From Gammaproteobacteria bacterium (GTDB taxonomy: Bacteria; Pseudomonadota; Gammaproteobacteria; UBA4575), in the NCBI GenBank assembly GCA_033344735.1, contig JAWPMW010000001.1:1-64000 (forward strand): DNA of 64,000 nucleotides. Direction: 5' to 3'. Below the pieces are notes generated by a model. It was given only the letters and a program-made list of their open reading frames with translations. It did no database searches and was not told the origin of the DNA. Below are positions 51,342-59,942 of this stretch, piece after piece (the stretch's first letter is position 1; each line of letters begins with the position of its first letter). The position numbers and the translations under genes are program-made.

Positions 51342-51971
51342 TTAAGAGTCTACTTCGTTAAAGCTATTGTAATGCTTGATTACCTTTTTAACATAGCCCT
51401 GTGTCTCTTTGTAGGGAGGAATGCCATCATATTTCTTCACTGCATTTGGCCCAGCATTGTAAGCAGCTAAGGCCAGTTCAAGGTCAAATTCAAATAGTTC
51501 CAACATTTGTCTGAAATAGCGAGTACCACCACGAATATTATCTTTGGCATTAAACACATTATGCACACCCATCAACTCGGCGGTCTGGGGCATTAATTGC
51601 ATTAAGCCTTTTGCGCCAACACGAGAGACAGCATAGCGGTCAAAGCAGGACTCAACCGTAATAATAGCCTTGATTAATTGCTGGTTGACACCATACAAGT
51701 CAGAGTACTGTTGTATAATTGGCGCATGATCTTTGGCGCGGTTGCTGATGGAGCCAGTACAAGACACAGAGGCAGTTGGCCGCCCTATTGTCGCAATCAG
51801 CTTGTAGTTTTTAGCAGGCAAATTTTTATCTGAGTACCACGTGGTACCATCTTCGTGTTTGTAGACAAAATATTCAGCATAGCAATTAATGCTAAAAGTT
51901 GAACTGAGTGCTAATAAGCCACTAAACCAAAGTTTTTGCATGTGGCTATAAGTATTTTTTGATCTAACCAT
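51342..51971 (-). CDS. Lytic transglycosylase (SLT domain) with DUF4124
   Basis: 209 residues. A signal segment ends near residue 32; translation may start at Met1 (51971) or at Met11 (51941), which gives a cleaner signal peptide. DUF4124 follows (YFVYKHEDGTTWYSDKNL, about 34-52), then the SLT lysozyme-like domain with catalytic Glu107 in VESCFDRYAVSRVGAKGLMQ and AAYNAGPNAVKKYDGIPPY. It cleaves peptidoglycan glycan strands to 1,6-anhydro ends. Confidence 0.93.
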   Translation of the reverse strand: MVRSKNTYSHMQKLWFSGLLALSSTFSINCYAEYFVYKHEDGTTWYSDKNLPAKNYKLIATIGRPTASVSCTGSISNRAKDHAPIIQQYSDLYGVNQQLIKAIITVESCFDRYAVSRVGAKGLMQLMPQTAELMGVHNVFNAKDNIRGGTRYFRQMLELFEFDLELALAAYNAGPNAVKKYDGIPPYKETQGYVKKVIKHYNSFNEVDS

Positions 51972-52068
51972 GATTGTTATCGAATTTAAGTATGGCTATT
52001 GTACCTAGAGTTGGAGTAATTTCTCAGACATTTTGTGAACATAAAGTGTCCGTTTATCTTTGAATATA

Positions 52069-53049
52069 ATGCTACATTTTACAGAAGTATTAAGCCTGCT
52101 GGATAATAATCAATACTATTCTGGCCAGGCATTAGCAAAACGATTTAATGTTACACGCGCCACCATCCATAACTGTATCGTCAAGATCGAGTCTTTAGGC
52201 ATTGCTATTGAGCGAGTTCGAGGTCTTGGTTATCGCTTGGCACATCCTCTTGACTTGTTAAACCGATCAGAAATCCTAAAAAAAGTTTCTATTGAATCCC
52301 GTGATGAACTAAAAGATATACACTGTTTGCAAAAAGTAGATTCGACAAACCAATTCGCCGCGGAATTAGGGTTACCACAAGAAGGTCGGTTTTCAGTGGT
52401 GTTGTCAGAAATGCAATCAGCGGGTAAGGGTAGGCGAGGGAGACATTGGGTCTCACCATATGCTGCCAATATCTATATGTCAGTATTATGGCCACTACAA
52501 AGACCATTGAATGAGACAGGGATGTTGAGTCCCCTTTTAGCAATAGGTATGTTGAATGCATTAAACAGTCTTGATGTTGCAGGTCTTGGTTTGAAGTGGC
52601 CCAATGATATTTATTGTAATGGTAAGAAATTAGCGGGTCTGTTAGTGGAATGTTCAGGTGAGATTAGTGGTGGCTGTAAAATGGTTGTAGGCATGGGTGT
52701 GAATATTTATATGTCGCAGGTTGAAGGTGTTCAGATTGATCAGCAATGGACAGACATTAGAAGTGAGACGCCACAGTGGCAATTTTCACGCAATGATGTT
52801 GCCGCTGAATTAATTAATCATTGCTACGATAGTTTGGTTCAGTTTGAAAAAGACTCCTATAACCGTCTAAATGATGATTGGTCACGCTGGGATATATTGA
52901 AAGACAAACGAGTTGACTTGCATACGGCAAATTTTGTTCAATCAGGAATGTCACGTGGTATAGATAATGATGGTTGTTTGCTGTTGGAAACATCAAAGGG
53001 AGTGGAAAAGTTCTCTGCTGGTGATGTTAGTTTGCGGGCAAGCAAATGA
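52069..53049 (+). CDS. birA: Biotin--protein ligase / biotin repressor BirA
   Basis: 326 residues from the ATG at 52069; an upstream in-frame TTG at 52060 is less likely. The N-terminal winged helix (about 1-60: ALAKRFNVTRATIHNCIVKI) binds DNA, and the ligase domain has SAGKGRRGRHWVSP (the biotinyl-5'-AMP loop) and LGLKWPNDIYCNGKKLAGLL, then a C-terminal SH3-like domain. It activates biotin and transfers it to carboxylase subunits. Stop overlaps coaX start by 4 bp. Confidence 0.95.
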   Translation: MLHFTEVLSLLDNNQYYSGQALAKRFNVTRATIHNCIVKIESLGIAIERVRGLGYRLAHPLDLLNRSEILKKVSIESRDELKDIHCLQKVDSTNQFAAELGLPQEGRFSVVLSEMQSAGKGRRGRHWVSPYAANIYMSVLWPLQRPLNETGMLSPLLAIGMLNALNSLDVAGLGLKWPNDIYCNGKKLAGLLVECSGEISGGCKMVVGMGVNIYMSQVEGVQIDQQWTDIRSETPQWQFSRNDVAAELINHCYDSLVQFEKDSYNRLNDDWSRWDILKDKRVDLHTANFVQSGMSRGIDNDGCLLLETSKGVEKFSAGDVSLRASK

Positions 53050-53786
53050 AGTTATTATTCGATTTCGGTAATACCTGTTGCAAATGGGCATACCTTGAAA
53101 ATCAGCAATTACAGAAAGTAACTGCATACTCTTACAAAAGTGAAAGTTCAGCTGATCGTGTGCATGAAGTCATTAATCATGTTCCATTTGCGACAGTAAA
53201 AGAAATACATGCGGTGAGTGTGCTTGGTGGCAATTTTGAACAGAAGTTTTGCAGTCAGGTTCTCAAACTATCTGAGATAGAAACTAAATTTCATCTGTCA
53301 AAGCTAAATGGCTTTGGTGTGTTATTGGCTTATTCTGATCCATTGAGTTACGGTGCAGACAGATATGCGGCATTAGTCGCAGCACATCATAAAATGCCAG
53401 GGGCAAAAATTATTGTTGATTGTGGCACTGCAACTACAATTGATGTGATTGATAAGCAAGGCCAGCATTTAGGGGGATTAATTATCCCGGGTGTGGAGCT
53501 AATGTGTTCGGCGTTAGTTAAAAAAGCATCTGGTATTTCAACAGAGAAGCAAACTAATTTAACGCACTTGTTCAATGATAATACTGCAGACGCATTTTAT
53601 TCTGGCAGCGTTCTTACACATAGATATGGAGTGTGTGCAATTATTGAGGAGATTCAGCATGAGATTGGTCAGCATGCCACTATTCTAATTACTGGAGGGC
53701 AGAGTGATATGATTAGCCACGCAATTGAACAATATTTGGATTGTCCTAATTTGGTGTTAGAAGGCTTGGCAATCATGCAAGGTTAA
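53046..53786 (+). CDS. coaX: Type III pantothenate kinase
   Basis: 246 residues. ASKHA fold: phosphate motif FDFGNTCCKWAY (about 4-15) and IIVDCGTATTIDVI (about 119-132), with DPLSYGADRYAAL as the pantothenate site. First step of coenzyme A synthesis. The birA-coaX arrangement, also seen in pseudomonads, replaces coaA of E. coli. Translation is coupled to birA by a 4-bp overlap. Confidence 0.96.
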   Translation: MKLLFDFGNTCCKWAYLENQQLQKVTAYSYKSESSADRVHEVINHVPFATVKEIHAVSVLGGNFEQKFCSQVLKLSEIETKFHLSKLNGFGVLLAYSDPLSYGADRYAALVAAHHKMPGAKIIVDCGTATTIDVIDKQGQHLGGLIIPGVELMCSALVKKASGISTEKQTNLTHLFNDNTADAFYSGSVLTHRYGVCAIIEEIQHEIGQHATILITGGQSDMISHAIEQYLDCPNLVLEGLAIMQG

Positions 53787-53790
53787 ATAC

Positions 53791-54480
53791 ATGAGAACAA
53801 TTGTTTTGCTGTTAATATTTTTGAATTTAGCTTTTTTCTATTGGGCAAGTGAATATGGCTCTAAGAAAATCGTGCTAGATAATCCTAAAGAAGTGCCGGG
53901 ATATAAGCCTATTAAATTACTTTCAGAATTAGAAAAAGAAACGGTTAAAAAAGATAATCCAGTAATTGTAAGCCCACCATCAGAACTTGAGTCACAAGCA
54001 AAGGAAGTTGTAAAGGCTCAAAAATGCTTCTCTTTAGGGCCACTGGAAACTGACGAACAATCAAACACTATTTATGATGCTTTATTAGGTGCTGGAATTC
54101 GGGCAAAGCAAAGAACCGTCAATCAGCGTCAACCTAAAAGTTACTGGGTGTATTTGCCGGCATACGAATCTCAAGCAGAAGCCCAGAAAGTGGTTAACTT
54201 CCTTAAGGCGAATAAAGTAAATGAGTTTTATATTTGGCTGGAGCCACCACAGAAAAATGCTGTTTCTTTGGGATTGTTTAAAAAACTTAGCACTGCGCGA
54301 GAAAAGATGGCGCAAATAGAGGAATTAGATCTAAAGCCTAAAATGGAAGTCAGATTTGACGAGTTTAATGAGTATTGGATAGATTTTAATCACTATGATG
54401 AAGATCACCAACCCAAAATTATTGAAGAAATGTTAAGAAAAAATGACCGCATGTTGATATTGGAGACAAAGTGCTCATAA
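53791..54480 (+). CDS. SPOR-like domain membrane protein
   Basis: 229 residues: an N-terminal membrane helix (about 3-20) and a periplasmic SPOR-like domain (KCFSLGPLETDEQSNTIYDAL, then SYWVYLPAYESQAEAQKVVNFL and VSLGLFKKLSTAREKM). SPOR domains bind denuded septal glycans. It is 4 bp downstream of coaX and upstream of tRNA-Thr, the same position as in pseudomonad genomes as I recall them. Residues about 180-210 (MEVRFDEFNEYWIDF) are an added strand region. Confidence 0.8.
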   Translation: MRTIVLLLIFLNLAFFYWASEYGSKKIVLDNPKEVPGYKPIKLLSELEKETVKKDNPVIVSPPSELESQAKEVVKAQKCFSLGPLETDEQSNTIYDALLGAGIRAKQRTVNQRQPKSYWVYLPAYESQAEAQKVVNFLKANKVNEFYIWLEPPQKNAVSLGLFKKLSTAREKMAQIEELDLKPKMEVRFDEFNEYWIDFNHYDEDHQPKIIEEMLRKNDRMLILETKCS

Positions 54481-54484
54481 GGCA

Positions 54485-54513
54485 TTGATTGGATCCGCAG
54501 ATTTCTCTAGACT
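54485..54513 (+). promoter_or_regulatory. Putative promoter of tRNA-Thr(UGU)
   Basis: TTGATT (54485-54490), 17 bp, then TAGACT (54508-54513), each 4 of 6 to consensus, about 58 bp before the tRNA. A C-rich discriminator (GCACACC) follows. Confidence 0.4.
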
Positions 54514-54571
54514 GCACACCCTGTTAGATTCAGGCGTCTGATCTCAGATGCTAACACAGCGTTCAAATAGG

Positions 54572-54647
<76 letters not shown>

Positions 54648-54903
54648 AATTTTAATTACCTGCTTATTTCCAATCAATTTATCCTATTTATATTACCGCT
54701 ACTGGTTAGTAAGCTGATATAAATCATCTTCATGAGCTCCATAAATGCATAGAATTATGAGCTTTAGAGGAGCGGTAGTGGATAAAATTTGGAGACGATG
54801 GCTACTAAGATTCCAATTGAATATGATGAGCCTTATATCATTGATACAAACTGAGGCAATGCTCCAAGATCATATGATAAAATTTTAAATTCTGAGGTGA
54901 AAA

Positions 54904-55287
54904 ATGTACTACATTGTTGAGTCAGCTAAATCATTTGAGCAAGCGGTTGCCGATCTGGATGTAGCAGTAAAAGAGCATGGATTTGGAGTCTTACATATAC
55001 ATGACTTGGGAAATACATTGCGTAGTAAAGGCGTCGACTTTGGAGAAAATTGTAAGGTTTTCGAGGTATGTAACCCCATGCAAGCTGCGAAAGTATTAGC
55101 AACTGATATGAGACTAAATATGGCATTGCCTTGTAGAATTTCAGTGTTTACCGAAAATAATAAAACGAAAATAGGCTTGATTAAGCCAGAAGAAATGTTA
55201 TCTGCTTTATCGAATAATCAGTCTTTGGTTGATGTAGCTAAAGAAGTTGAAGAGAAAACTAGACAAATGGTAGATCAAGCCAAATAA
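54904..55287 (+). CDS. DUF302 domain protein
   Basis: 127 residues, soluble. DUF302 pattern: opening YYIVESAKSFEQAVADLDVAVKEHG in two halves, FGVLHIHDL, then FEVCNPMQAAKVLATD and LPCRISVFTENNKTKIGLI. Members are small alpha/beta proteins that may bind haem or small ligands; function unknown. GAGGTG precedes the ATG. First gene in the insert that splits the tRNA cluster. Confidence 0.88.
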   Translation: MYYIVESAKSFEQAVADLDVAVKEHGFGVLHIHDLGNTLRSKGVDFGENCKVFEVCNPMQAAKVLATDMRLNMALPCRISVFTENNKTKIGLIKPEEMLSALSNNQSLVDVAKEVEEKTRQMVDQAK

Positions 55288-55321
55288 TTTCTATAATCAG
55301 TTAACTAACAAAGAATAAATA

Positions 55322-55669
55322 ATGAATAAATTTAGTTTCTATTTATGCGTATTCTTTACCTGTTTTTTATCTAATCCATTCGTTTTTGCAGAATTGGCCG
55401 ATGGTGACTCTTTTTTAAAATATATTCAGATCACTGATCATGAAAACGTAAATTCTGTTACTGGATACTACGATGGATATATAAATGGAGTTGCAGATTC
55501 TACAGTAAACGTAAATTGGTGTCCGCCATATGATTTTAAAGGGAGCCAATTACTAAAAACAATTACCAGGTACTATAAAGAAAATTCTATGGATTCTGGG
55601 GAGGTTTCTGCTGACGCTAAAGATTTAATTTTATATGCCCTGATGGATACTTATCCTTGCAGTAAATGA
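55322..55669 (+). CDS. Exported Rap1a/Tai-like protein
   Basis: 115 residues with a signal peptide (about 1-23). The mature part has the Rap1a/Tai (T6SS immunity type) pattern: DGDSFLKYIQITDHE, TGYYDGYINGVADS, NWCPPYDFKGSQLLKTITRYY and an end at DTYPC. The paired Cys residues probably form a disulfide. No type VI toxin gene is adjacent, so it may be an orphan immunity protein or a member with another role. A second member is at 59444. Confidence 0.65.
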   Translation: MNKFSFYLCVFFTCFLSNPFVFAELADGDSFLKYIQITDHENVNSVTGYYDGYINGVADSTVNVNWCPPYDFKGSQLLKTITRYYKENSMDSGEVSADAKDLILYALMDTYPCSK

Positions 55670-55828
55670 TAACAGTCTGCAAGTAGGGTTCCCCTACACA
55701 TAAGCTTCAAAAATTTCAGAGCCAATTATTTGAAATTCTTCACATTATCTTGCTCTATATCTCAGTATTAATAGTAATCATCTAAATTTTATTCCACTAT
55801 CGTAATAATGTTTTATTGCTTATCTGTT

Positions 55829-56941
55829 ATGAATTCAGTGACTAAAAATTCACTTAAATTAATCAATCCCGTAATTGTACTAACCATTGTTGGATTGGCA
55901 CCCACACTAATTAATGCGGATGATAGTAAGGCGAGCGCTCAACATATTGTCTCTACTATGCCCGCGAATAGCTGGCTTGAAGTCCCTAACACTCAACTGG
56001 CAGATGTTGGCGCAGATGCTGAGAAATATGCTGATTTACAGGGATATATCGGCATCGATGGCGTTACCGCATATAGCGGTGGTGTTTTTGATAATAAGCG
56101 CAACCGCCTAGTAATATGGGGAGGAGGTCACTGGGACTATATGGGTAATGAAGTCTATGCGTTTGATGTGGATACTTTAAGTTGGGAAAGATTAACGGAT
56201 CCAAGTGATCCGAATTATTGTGAGGAGACAAATAGTGACGGTACTCCTAATTCAAGACACACATACAATGGAATAGCGTACATTGATCATGCAGATCGAA
56301 TGTTTGGTAGTGGTGGTGCATTGGCGTGTAGGGCGGGAGGATGTGGCGCTAGAAAAACATGGGTGTTTGATTTTGATTTAAAACAATGGACGGATATGAA
56401 TCCGAAGATTACTCCCGAAACTGATTGTGAGAATTTATCGGCATATGATCCTGAGTCTAAAAAAGTCTGGTGGTTCGATCTAGAAGGTCTCTGGTCATAC
56501 GATTACGATAAAAACAGCTGGACAAAACATAATGAAGATTTTATTTCTCGCCGTACAGCAGTAGTAGATACTAAACGAGGGTTATTGATCGCGATAGGAG
56601 AAGGCGAGGTGGTGGCTTACGATATTCGAAATCGCAATTTCACTCAAAAAGTTTGGAGTACTAAGGGGGCTGACGAGCTAGTAGAACAATGGTCTCCAGG
56701 CGTAGCTTATGATCCTGTGACTGATCGCATTGTTAGTTGGTCTGGCGGTGATTCAATTTATACATTGAATATAGACACTAAAGTATGGACGGAGCATCAA
56801 GCAAAAGGTGGCCCTAATTTGGATGCACTCAATTCTGTTTATGGTATATGGCGGTATGTATCTAGTTTAAATGCATTCATAATTATGCCGGGTACATTAA
56901 AGAATGTTTATTTTTACAAGCTACCTGAGAGTGGTCTTTAA
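55829..56941 (+). CDS. Exported kelch-type beta-propeller protein
   Basis: 370 residues from the ATG at 55829; an upstream in-frame ATG at 55808 is less likely. A signal peptide (to about residue 32, ending LINADD) precedes kelch-like blades: YSGGVFDNKRNRLVIWGGGH, NEVYAFDVDTLSWERLTD, YNGIAYIDHADRMFGSGG, KTWVFDFDLKQWTDM and LNIDTKVWTEH. Galactose-oxidase-type copper ligands were not found. Probably binds protein or carbohydrate in the periplasm or outside the cell. Confidence 0.8.
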   Translation: MNSVTKNSLKLINPVIVLTIVGLAPTLINADDSKASAQHIVSTMPANSWLEVPNTQLADVGADAEKYADLQGYIGIDGVTAYSGGVFDNKRNRLVIWGGGHWDYMGNEVYAFDVDTLSWERLTDPSDPNYCEETNSDGTPNSRHTYNGIAYIDHADRMFGSGGALACRAGGCGARKTWVFDFDLKQWTDMNPKITPETDCENLSAYDPESKKVWWFDLEGLWSYDYDKNSWTKHNEDFISRRTAVVDTKRGLLIAIGEGEVVAYDIRNRNFTQKVWSTKGADELVEQWSPGVAYDPVTDRIVSWSGGDSIYTLNIDTKVWTEHQAKGGPNLDALNSVYGIWRYVSSLNAFIIMPGTLKNVYFYKLPESGL

Positions 56942-56984
56942 ATATTCAGGTGAATAAAAAATTCTTGATTGGAATTATGGGTGT

Positions 56985-57404
56985 TTATTTCATTGCGACA
57001 CATGACCCCAGTATGAGCACAACAGAGTCTCTATTTTTTCTTGAGCTGTGTACGTAAGGCGCAGTATTTGTCACTGAGAATTTCATGGTGTCAATATTCA
57101 TAATGAAATCACCATTTGTGTTGCAAGCAAGTATTTTGTCTAGCATTGGTGCACAAGTTTCGTGTTCATATTCAGTGTCATACTCATATACTGACCATTT
57201 TGTGCCTTTAAGTTTTACTAGGTAAGTTGCATCAGGGGTAAATCTTTCTCGAATCCATCTACCATTTTTATAATCGTAGCCGCTGGACTCTTCTGTTGAA
57301 CATAAATAAGTTTTATCTTTTATAACAGCTGGGCTTTCTTGCGCTGTGTCTTCTGCGCTGATCGTAGATGAAAATAGCAATAAAATTATCAGTATTAATT
57401 TCAT
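56985..57404 (-). CDS. Exported hypothetical protein
   Basis: 139 residues with a clear signal peptide (MKLILIILLLFSSTISAE). The mature protein has four cysteines (in YLCSTEE, HETCAPML, ILACNTNG and GSCVAMK), consistent with two disulfides, and many Tyr/Thr strands. No family was recognised. Confidence 0.65.
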   Translation of the reverse strand: MKLILIILLLFSSTISAEDTAQESPAVIKDKTYLCSTEESSGYDYKNGRWIRERFTPDATYLVKLKGTKWSVYEYDTEYEHETCAPMLDKILACNTNGDFIMNIDTMKFSVTNTAPYVHSSRKNRDSVVLILGSCVAMK

Positions 57405-57570
57405 TTGAATACACTTAGTTAGAGTTTTGATTGGCTTATGTATCTTTGTTTCGTTATGGGATATAGCAATATCAATTAATTAAGAGGATATCAGATGTGT
57501 ACTAGTATATATCTTAAATGGCTTTATCTTAAGACGAAATATTAGTGTAAAAGCTGTTTCCGAATGGGGT

Positions 57571-57592
57571 AAAGCCCCAGAATTGGGGCTTT
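57571..57592. other. Hairpin, possible weak terminator
   Basis: AAAGCCCC-agaatt-GGGGCTTT is a perfect 8-bp stem about 80 bp beyond the stop of the minus-strand gene at 57674. No T tract follows it on either strand, so terminator function is uncertain. Confidence 0.35.
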
Positions 57593-57673
57593 ATAAAAAA
57601 TTAATTAAGTTGGGAGAGTGTCTTAATTGGGTTGCGTTGCTAGGTGGTAATCCGTATTAACTGAAGTGATATT

Positions 57674-58048
57674 TTACTCGGGACAGACTAATAAAGGTTT
57701 TTCATACTTGCCGCCCCATTTACATCCCTGGCTGTTTGCATAATCAAGCAACTGTCTCACTTGATCTAGTTGCGTGTGTGTGGGTTTAAATGGCGACTGA
57801 GTTGCTTGTGCTTGGGTTACGCTTTGCTCTAGGTTGGCTAGCTTTTCCTCACGTATTTTTTGCTTGGATATTTTCACGTTAGCTGTATAAGGTATCTCAG
57901 TATATTCTGTTGTAGAACTGTTATTTGATGCGTCTGAATGATTACAGTCTTGTTTATACTGGCCATAGGCCAATGAGCCATTACAATTTGCATTCGCTAT
58001 TTCTATAGCACCTAAAATGAATATGAAAGCAATTAATGTCTTTTTCAT
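57674..58048 (-). CDS. Small exported protein, in frame with the upstream GNAT gene
   Basis: 124 residues starting MKKTLIAFIFILGAIEIANAN, a complete signal peptide, with AGGAGAG 5 bases before the ATG. This makes it an independent gene, although the frame is continuous with the upstream GNAT coding region (57674-59359). The mature protein is polar, with Cys in NCNGS, QDCNHS, GCKWGG and LVCPE, and a helix (about 60-82). No family was recognised. Confidence 0.65.
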   Translation of the reverse strand: MKKTLIAFIFILGAIEIANANCNGSLAYGQYKQDCNHSDASNNSSTTEYTEIPYTANVKISKQKIREEKLANLEQSVTQAQATQSPFKPTHTQLDQVRQLLDYANSQGCKWGGKYEKPLLVCPE

Positions 58049-59359
58049 GGTTCTCTCCTTGTCTTGATGCTTAAATGCTCTGCTCATATCTTTTAAGTGT
58101 GTATGTTGAGAGTGTATGTATCTTGCAGTTGAAGAATTAATATTTTTAATTAAGTTTTTTACTCGTTGTAAAATACTATCTTTAAAATCAATAAGTGAAT
58201 AAATGGTTAATCCGATATTGCCCCATAATGTATGAGTATTGAAAGCAACTATACCTTTAACAATGCGCCTTTCTTGGCACCATGATTTCTTATAATCATC
58301 GTCAAAATGTCCGAAGCTTAATAATTTCGAGTGATCTGCTTCAATAACATGTTCAATTAAATGTAATAGCAAGATAGAGCCGACAGAATGTTTGGCATAT
58401 TTTCTATCGTAAGCAGATTTTGCGAAGATAGCTTTGTTGTTTGCAACTATGCATAATTCAACGCTTGCGGGTTGATTGTCGATGTATAAAACTCCGAAGC
58501 GCAATGTGTTTTTTTGTGCGCATGTGCGAATTAAACCTAGTGTAAAATCCGGGAAATATTCGGGTTCTTTCCAGCTGTTAGAGTAGACTTTATTGAATAA
58601 TGAAATGGCTTTGTCTGTATCATTCTCTTCGGTGAGAATTTCAAAATGGGTATCATGCTTTTCTTGTAAACGCTTTTTCTTTCTTAATATGCTTTTTCTA
58701 GTTGATTTGGATCGATGGGCTAAATACTGCTGATAATCTAAATGCTCAGTATTTTCAACCCAGTTGCTACAATAGTCATAAGTCAGTGCTTTGTACTCTT
58801 GTGTTTTATTAAATGTTTGATTCAATGCTGACAAACTTTCCGAGTCGCTAGCGAATAAATTTAGATCTATCAGAGGTCTTTTTTCTCCTTTAAATTGATT
58901 AACTAATGAGTCAAAAATTTCATTCAAGTTGTTAGTATTATTTGGATAGAGAAATGAATGTGAATGGCATTGATAATTGGTTAGTCCTGCAATGGCATGA
59001 TCTTTTACCCACCAGCCTTTTATTTTTGCGCCGTTCTGTGCTGCTGACGTGGTTACGAGTAATGCTTTAGGAGTTGAATTTATGTCGTTGGTTTCTACGC
59101 CATACAAGCGTAATGTCGAGTTTGATTCTAATGTAGTGTCGATAATATTTTCTAACCAGGCTCGGCTATAGAAAAAATTTTTCTCAGCTATTTGTTTGAA
59201 AAACTGTTGGTAAGTAGAAGGTAGTGAGTCGAAGCTGTTATAGATGTTAATTTTTAGCTGACTTAATTTTTGACTAAAATCTGCGGTTTTATATCTCGAA
59301 GAATTTGTTGGGCTTGATAAGCCTGTAAAGTTTTGGGATATGGTTCTCTCTTTCATCAT
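57674..59359 (-). CDS. GNAT (FemAB/CelD-like) acetyltransferase, frame fused to a downstream secreted protein
   Basis: The full frame is 561 residues. Residues about 40-405 are a GNAT_6-like double acetyltransferase: FFYSRAWLENIIDT, the basic HRSKSTRKSILRKKKRLQEK (about 215-234), LFNKVYSNSWKEPEYF, FAKSAYDRKYAKHSVGSIL and LSFGHFDDDYKKSWC. Residues 438-561 are a separate signal-peptide protein with its own ribosome binding site. No stop codon lies between them, so the GNAT gene has probably lost its own stop. PEP-CTERM-linked FemAB proteins are similar, but no such cluster is here. Confidence 0.7.
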   Translation of the reverse strand: MMKERTISQNFTGLSSPTNSSRYKTADFSQKLSQLKINIYNSFDSLPSTYQQFFKQIAEKNFFYSRAWLENIIDTTLESNSTLRLYGVETNDINSTPKALLVTTSAAQNGAKIKGWWVKDHAIAGLTNYQCHSHSFLYPNNTNNLNEIFDSLVNQFKGEKRPLIDLNLFASDSESLSALNQTFNKTQEYKALTYDYCSNWVENTEHLDYQQYLAHRSKSTRKSILRKKKRLQEKHDTHFEILTEENDTDKAISLFNKVYSNSWKEPEYFPDFTLGLIRTCAQKNTLRFGVLYIDNQPASVELCIVANNKAIFAKSAYDRKYAKHSVGSILLLHLIEHVIEADHSKLLSFGHFDDDYKKSWCQERRIVKGIVAFNTHTLWGNIGLTIYSLIDFKDSILQRVKNLIKNINSSTARYIHSQHTHLKDMSRAFKHQDKERTMKKTLIAFIFILGAIEIANANCNGSLAYGQYKQDCNHSDASNNSSTTEYTEIPYTANVKISKQKIREEKLANLEQSVTQAQATQSPFKPTHTQLDQVRQLLDYANSQGCKWGGKYEKPLLVCPE

Positions 59360-59443
59360 AGAAAATCATGGTATTAAAATAGTATAAGTATAAAGTTACT
59401 TTAGATATGGTCTGATTTCAGAGAATTGCAGCAAACTTTAGGC

Positions 59444-59773
59444 TTAATTATCTTCACATGGAAACTCCTCAGAGAATGCCGTGACGGCTAGGCTAGCAGC
59501 AGTGAAATGTAATTTTTCTGGGTTCATCATTAAGTAGCGGCGAAATACACGTCCTAATAGACCGCTGGAGACACCAGTTGGCATGCAATACACGGAGTTG
59601 TCTGCTTGAATGGCTTGTAGCGCATAGCTAAAGCCGTCGCTGTATGAGCTGGCGATTAGCGCGCATTGCACGTTGTCATTACAAAATGCTAGTGCCATGG
59701 TGCCGCTCATAACTTTTGCCTCTGCTGTACTAAAGCAAAGAAATACTAGTAAACATAAAATTATTTTTTTCAT
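59444..59773 (-). CDS. Exported Rap1a/Tai-like protein, second copy
   Basis: 109 residues from the ATG at 59773, which gives a signal peptide (MKKIILCLLVFLCFSTAEA); an upstream GTG in frame (59836) would put residues before it. The mature part has a Cys pair around CNDNVQCALIASSYSDGFSYA, then SVYCMPTGVSSGLLGRVFRRYL and the ending EEFPC, the Rap1a/Tai pattern also seen at 55322. Highly diverged from that copy. Confidence 0.65.
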   Translation of the reverse strand: MKKIILCLLVFLCFSTAEAKVMSGTMALAFCNDNVQCALIASSYSDGFSYALQAIQADNSVYCMPTGVSSGLLGRVFRRYLMMNPEKLHFTAASLAVTAFSEEFPCEDN

Positions 59774-59942
59774 GTCTTTGTATGTAGTTTCTGTGAATAA
59801 TTTTCTTTGAAGATACGCTAATAATATATTCAGCACTGTTTAATGCATCACTAAACACATAATTTTATGTGGTTTGTTTGCTTGTATGGGTTGTAGGAAT
59901 GTGATTTGATCTACATATATATTGTTTCCTGGATTGAAATTG

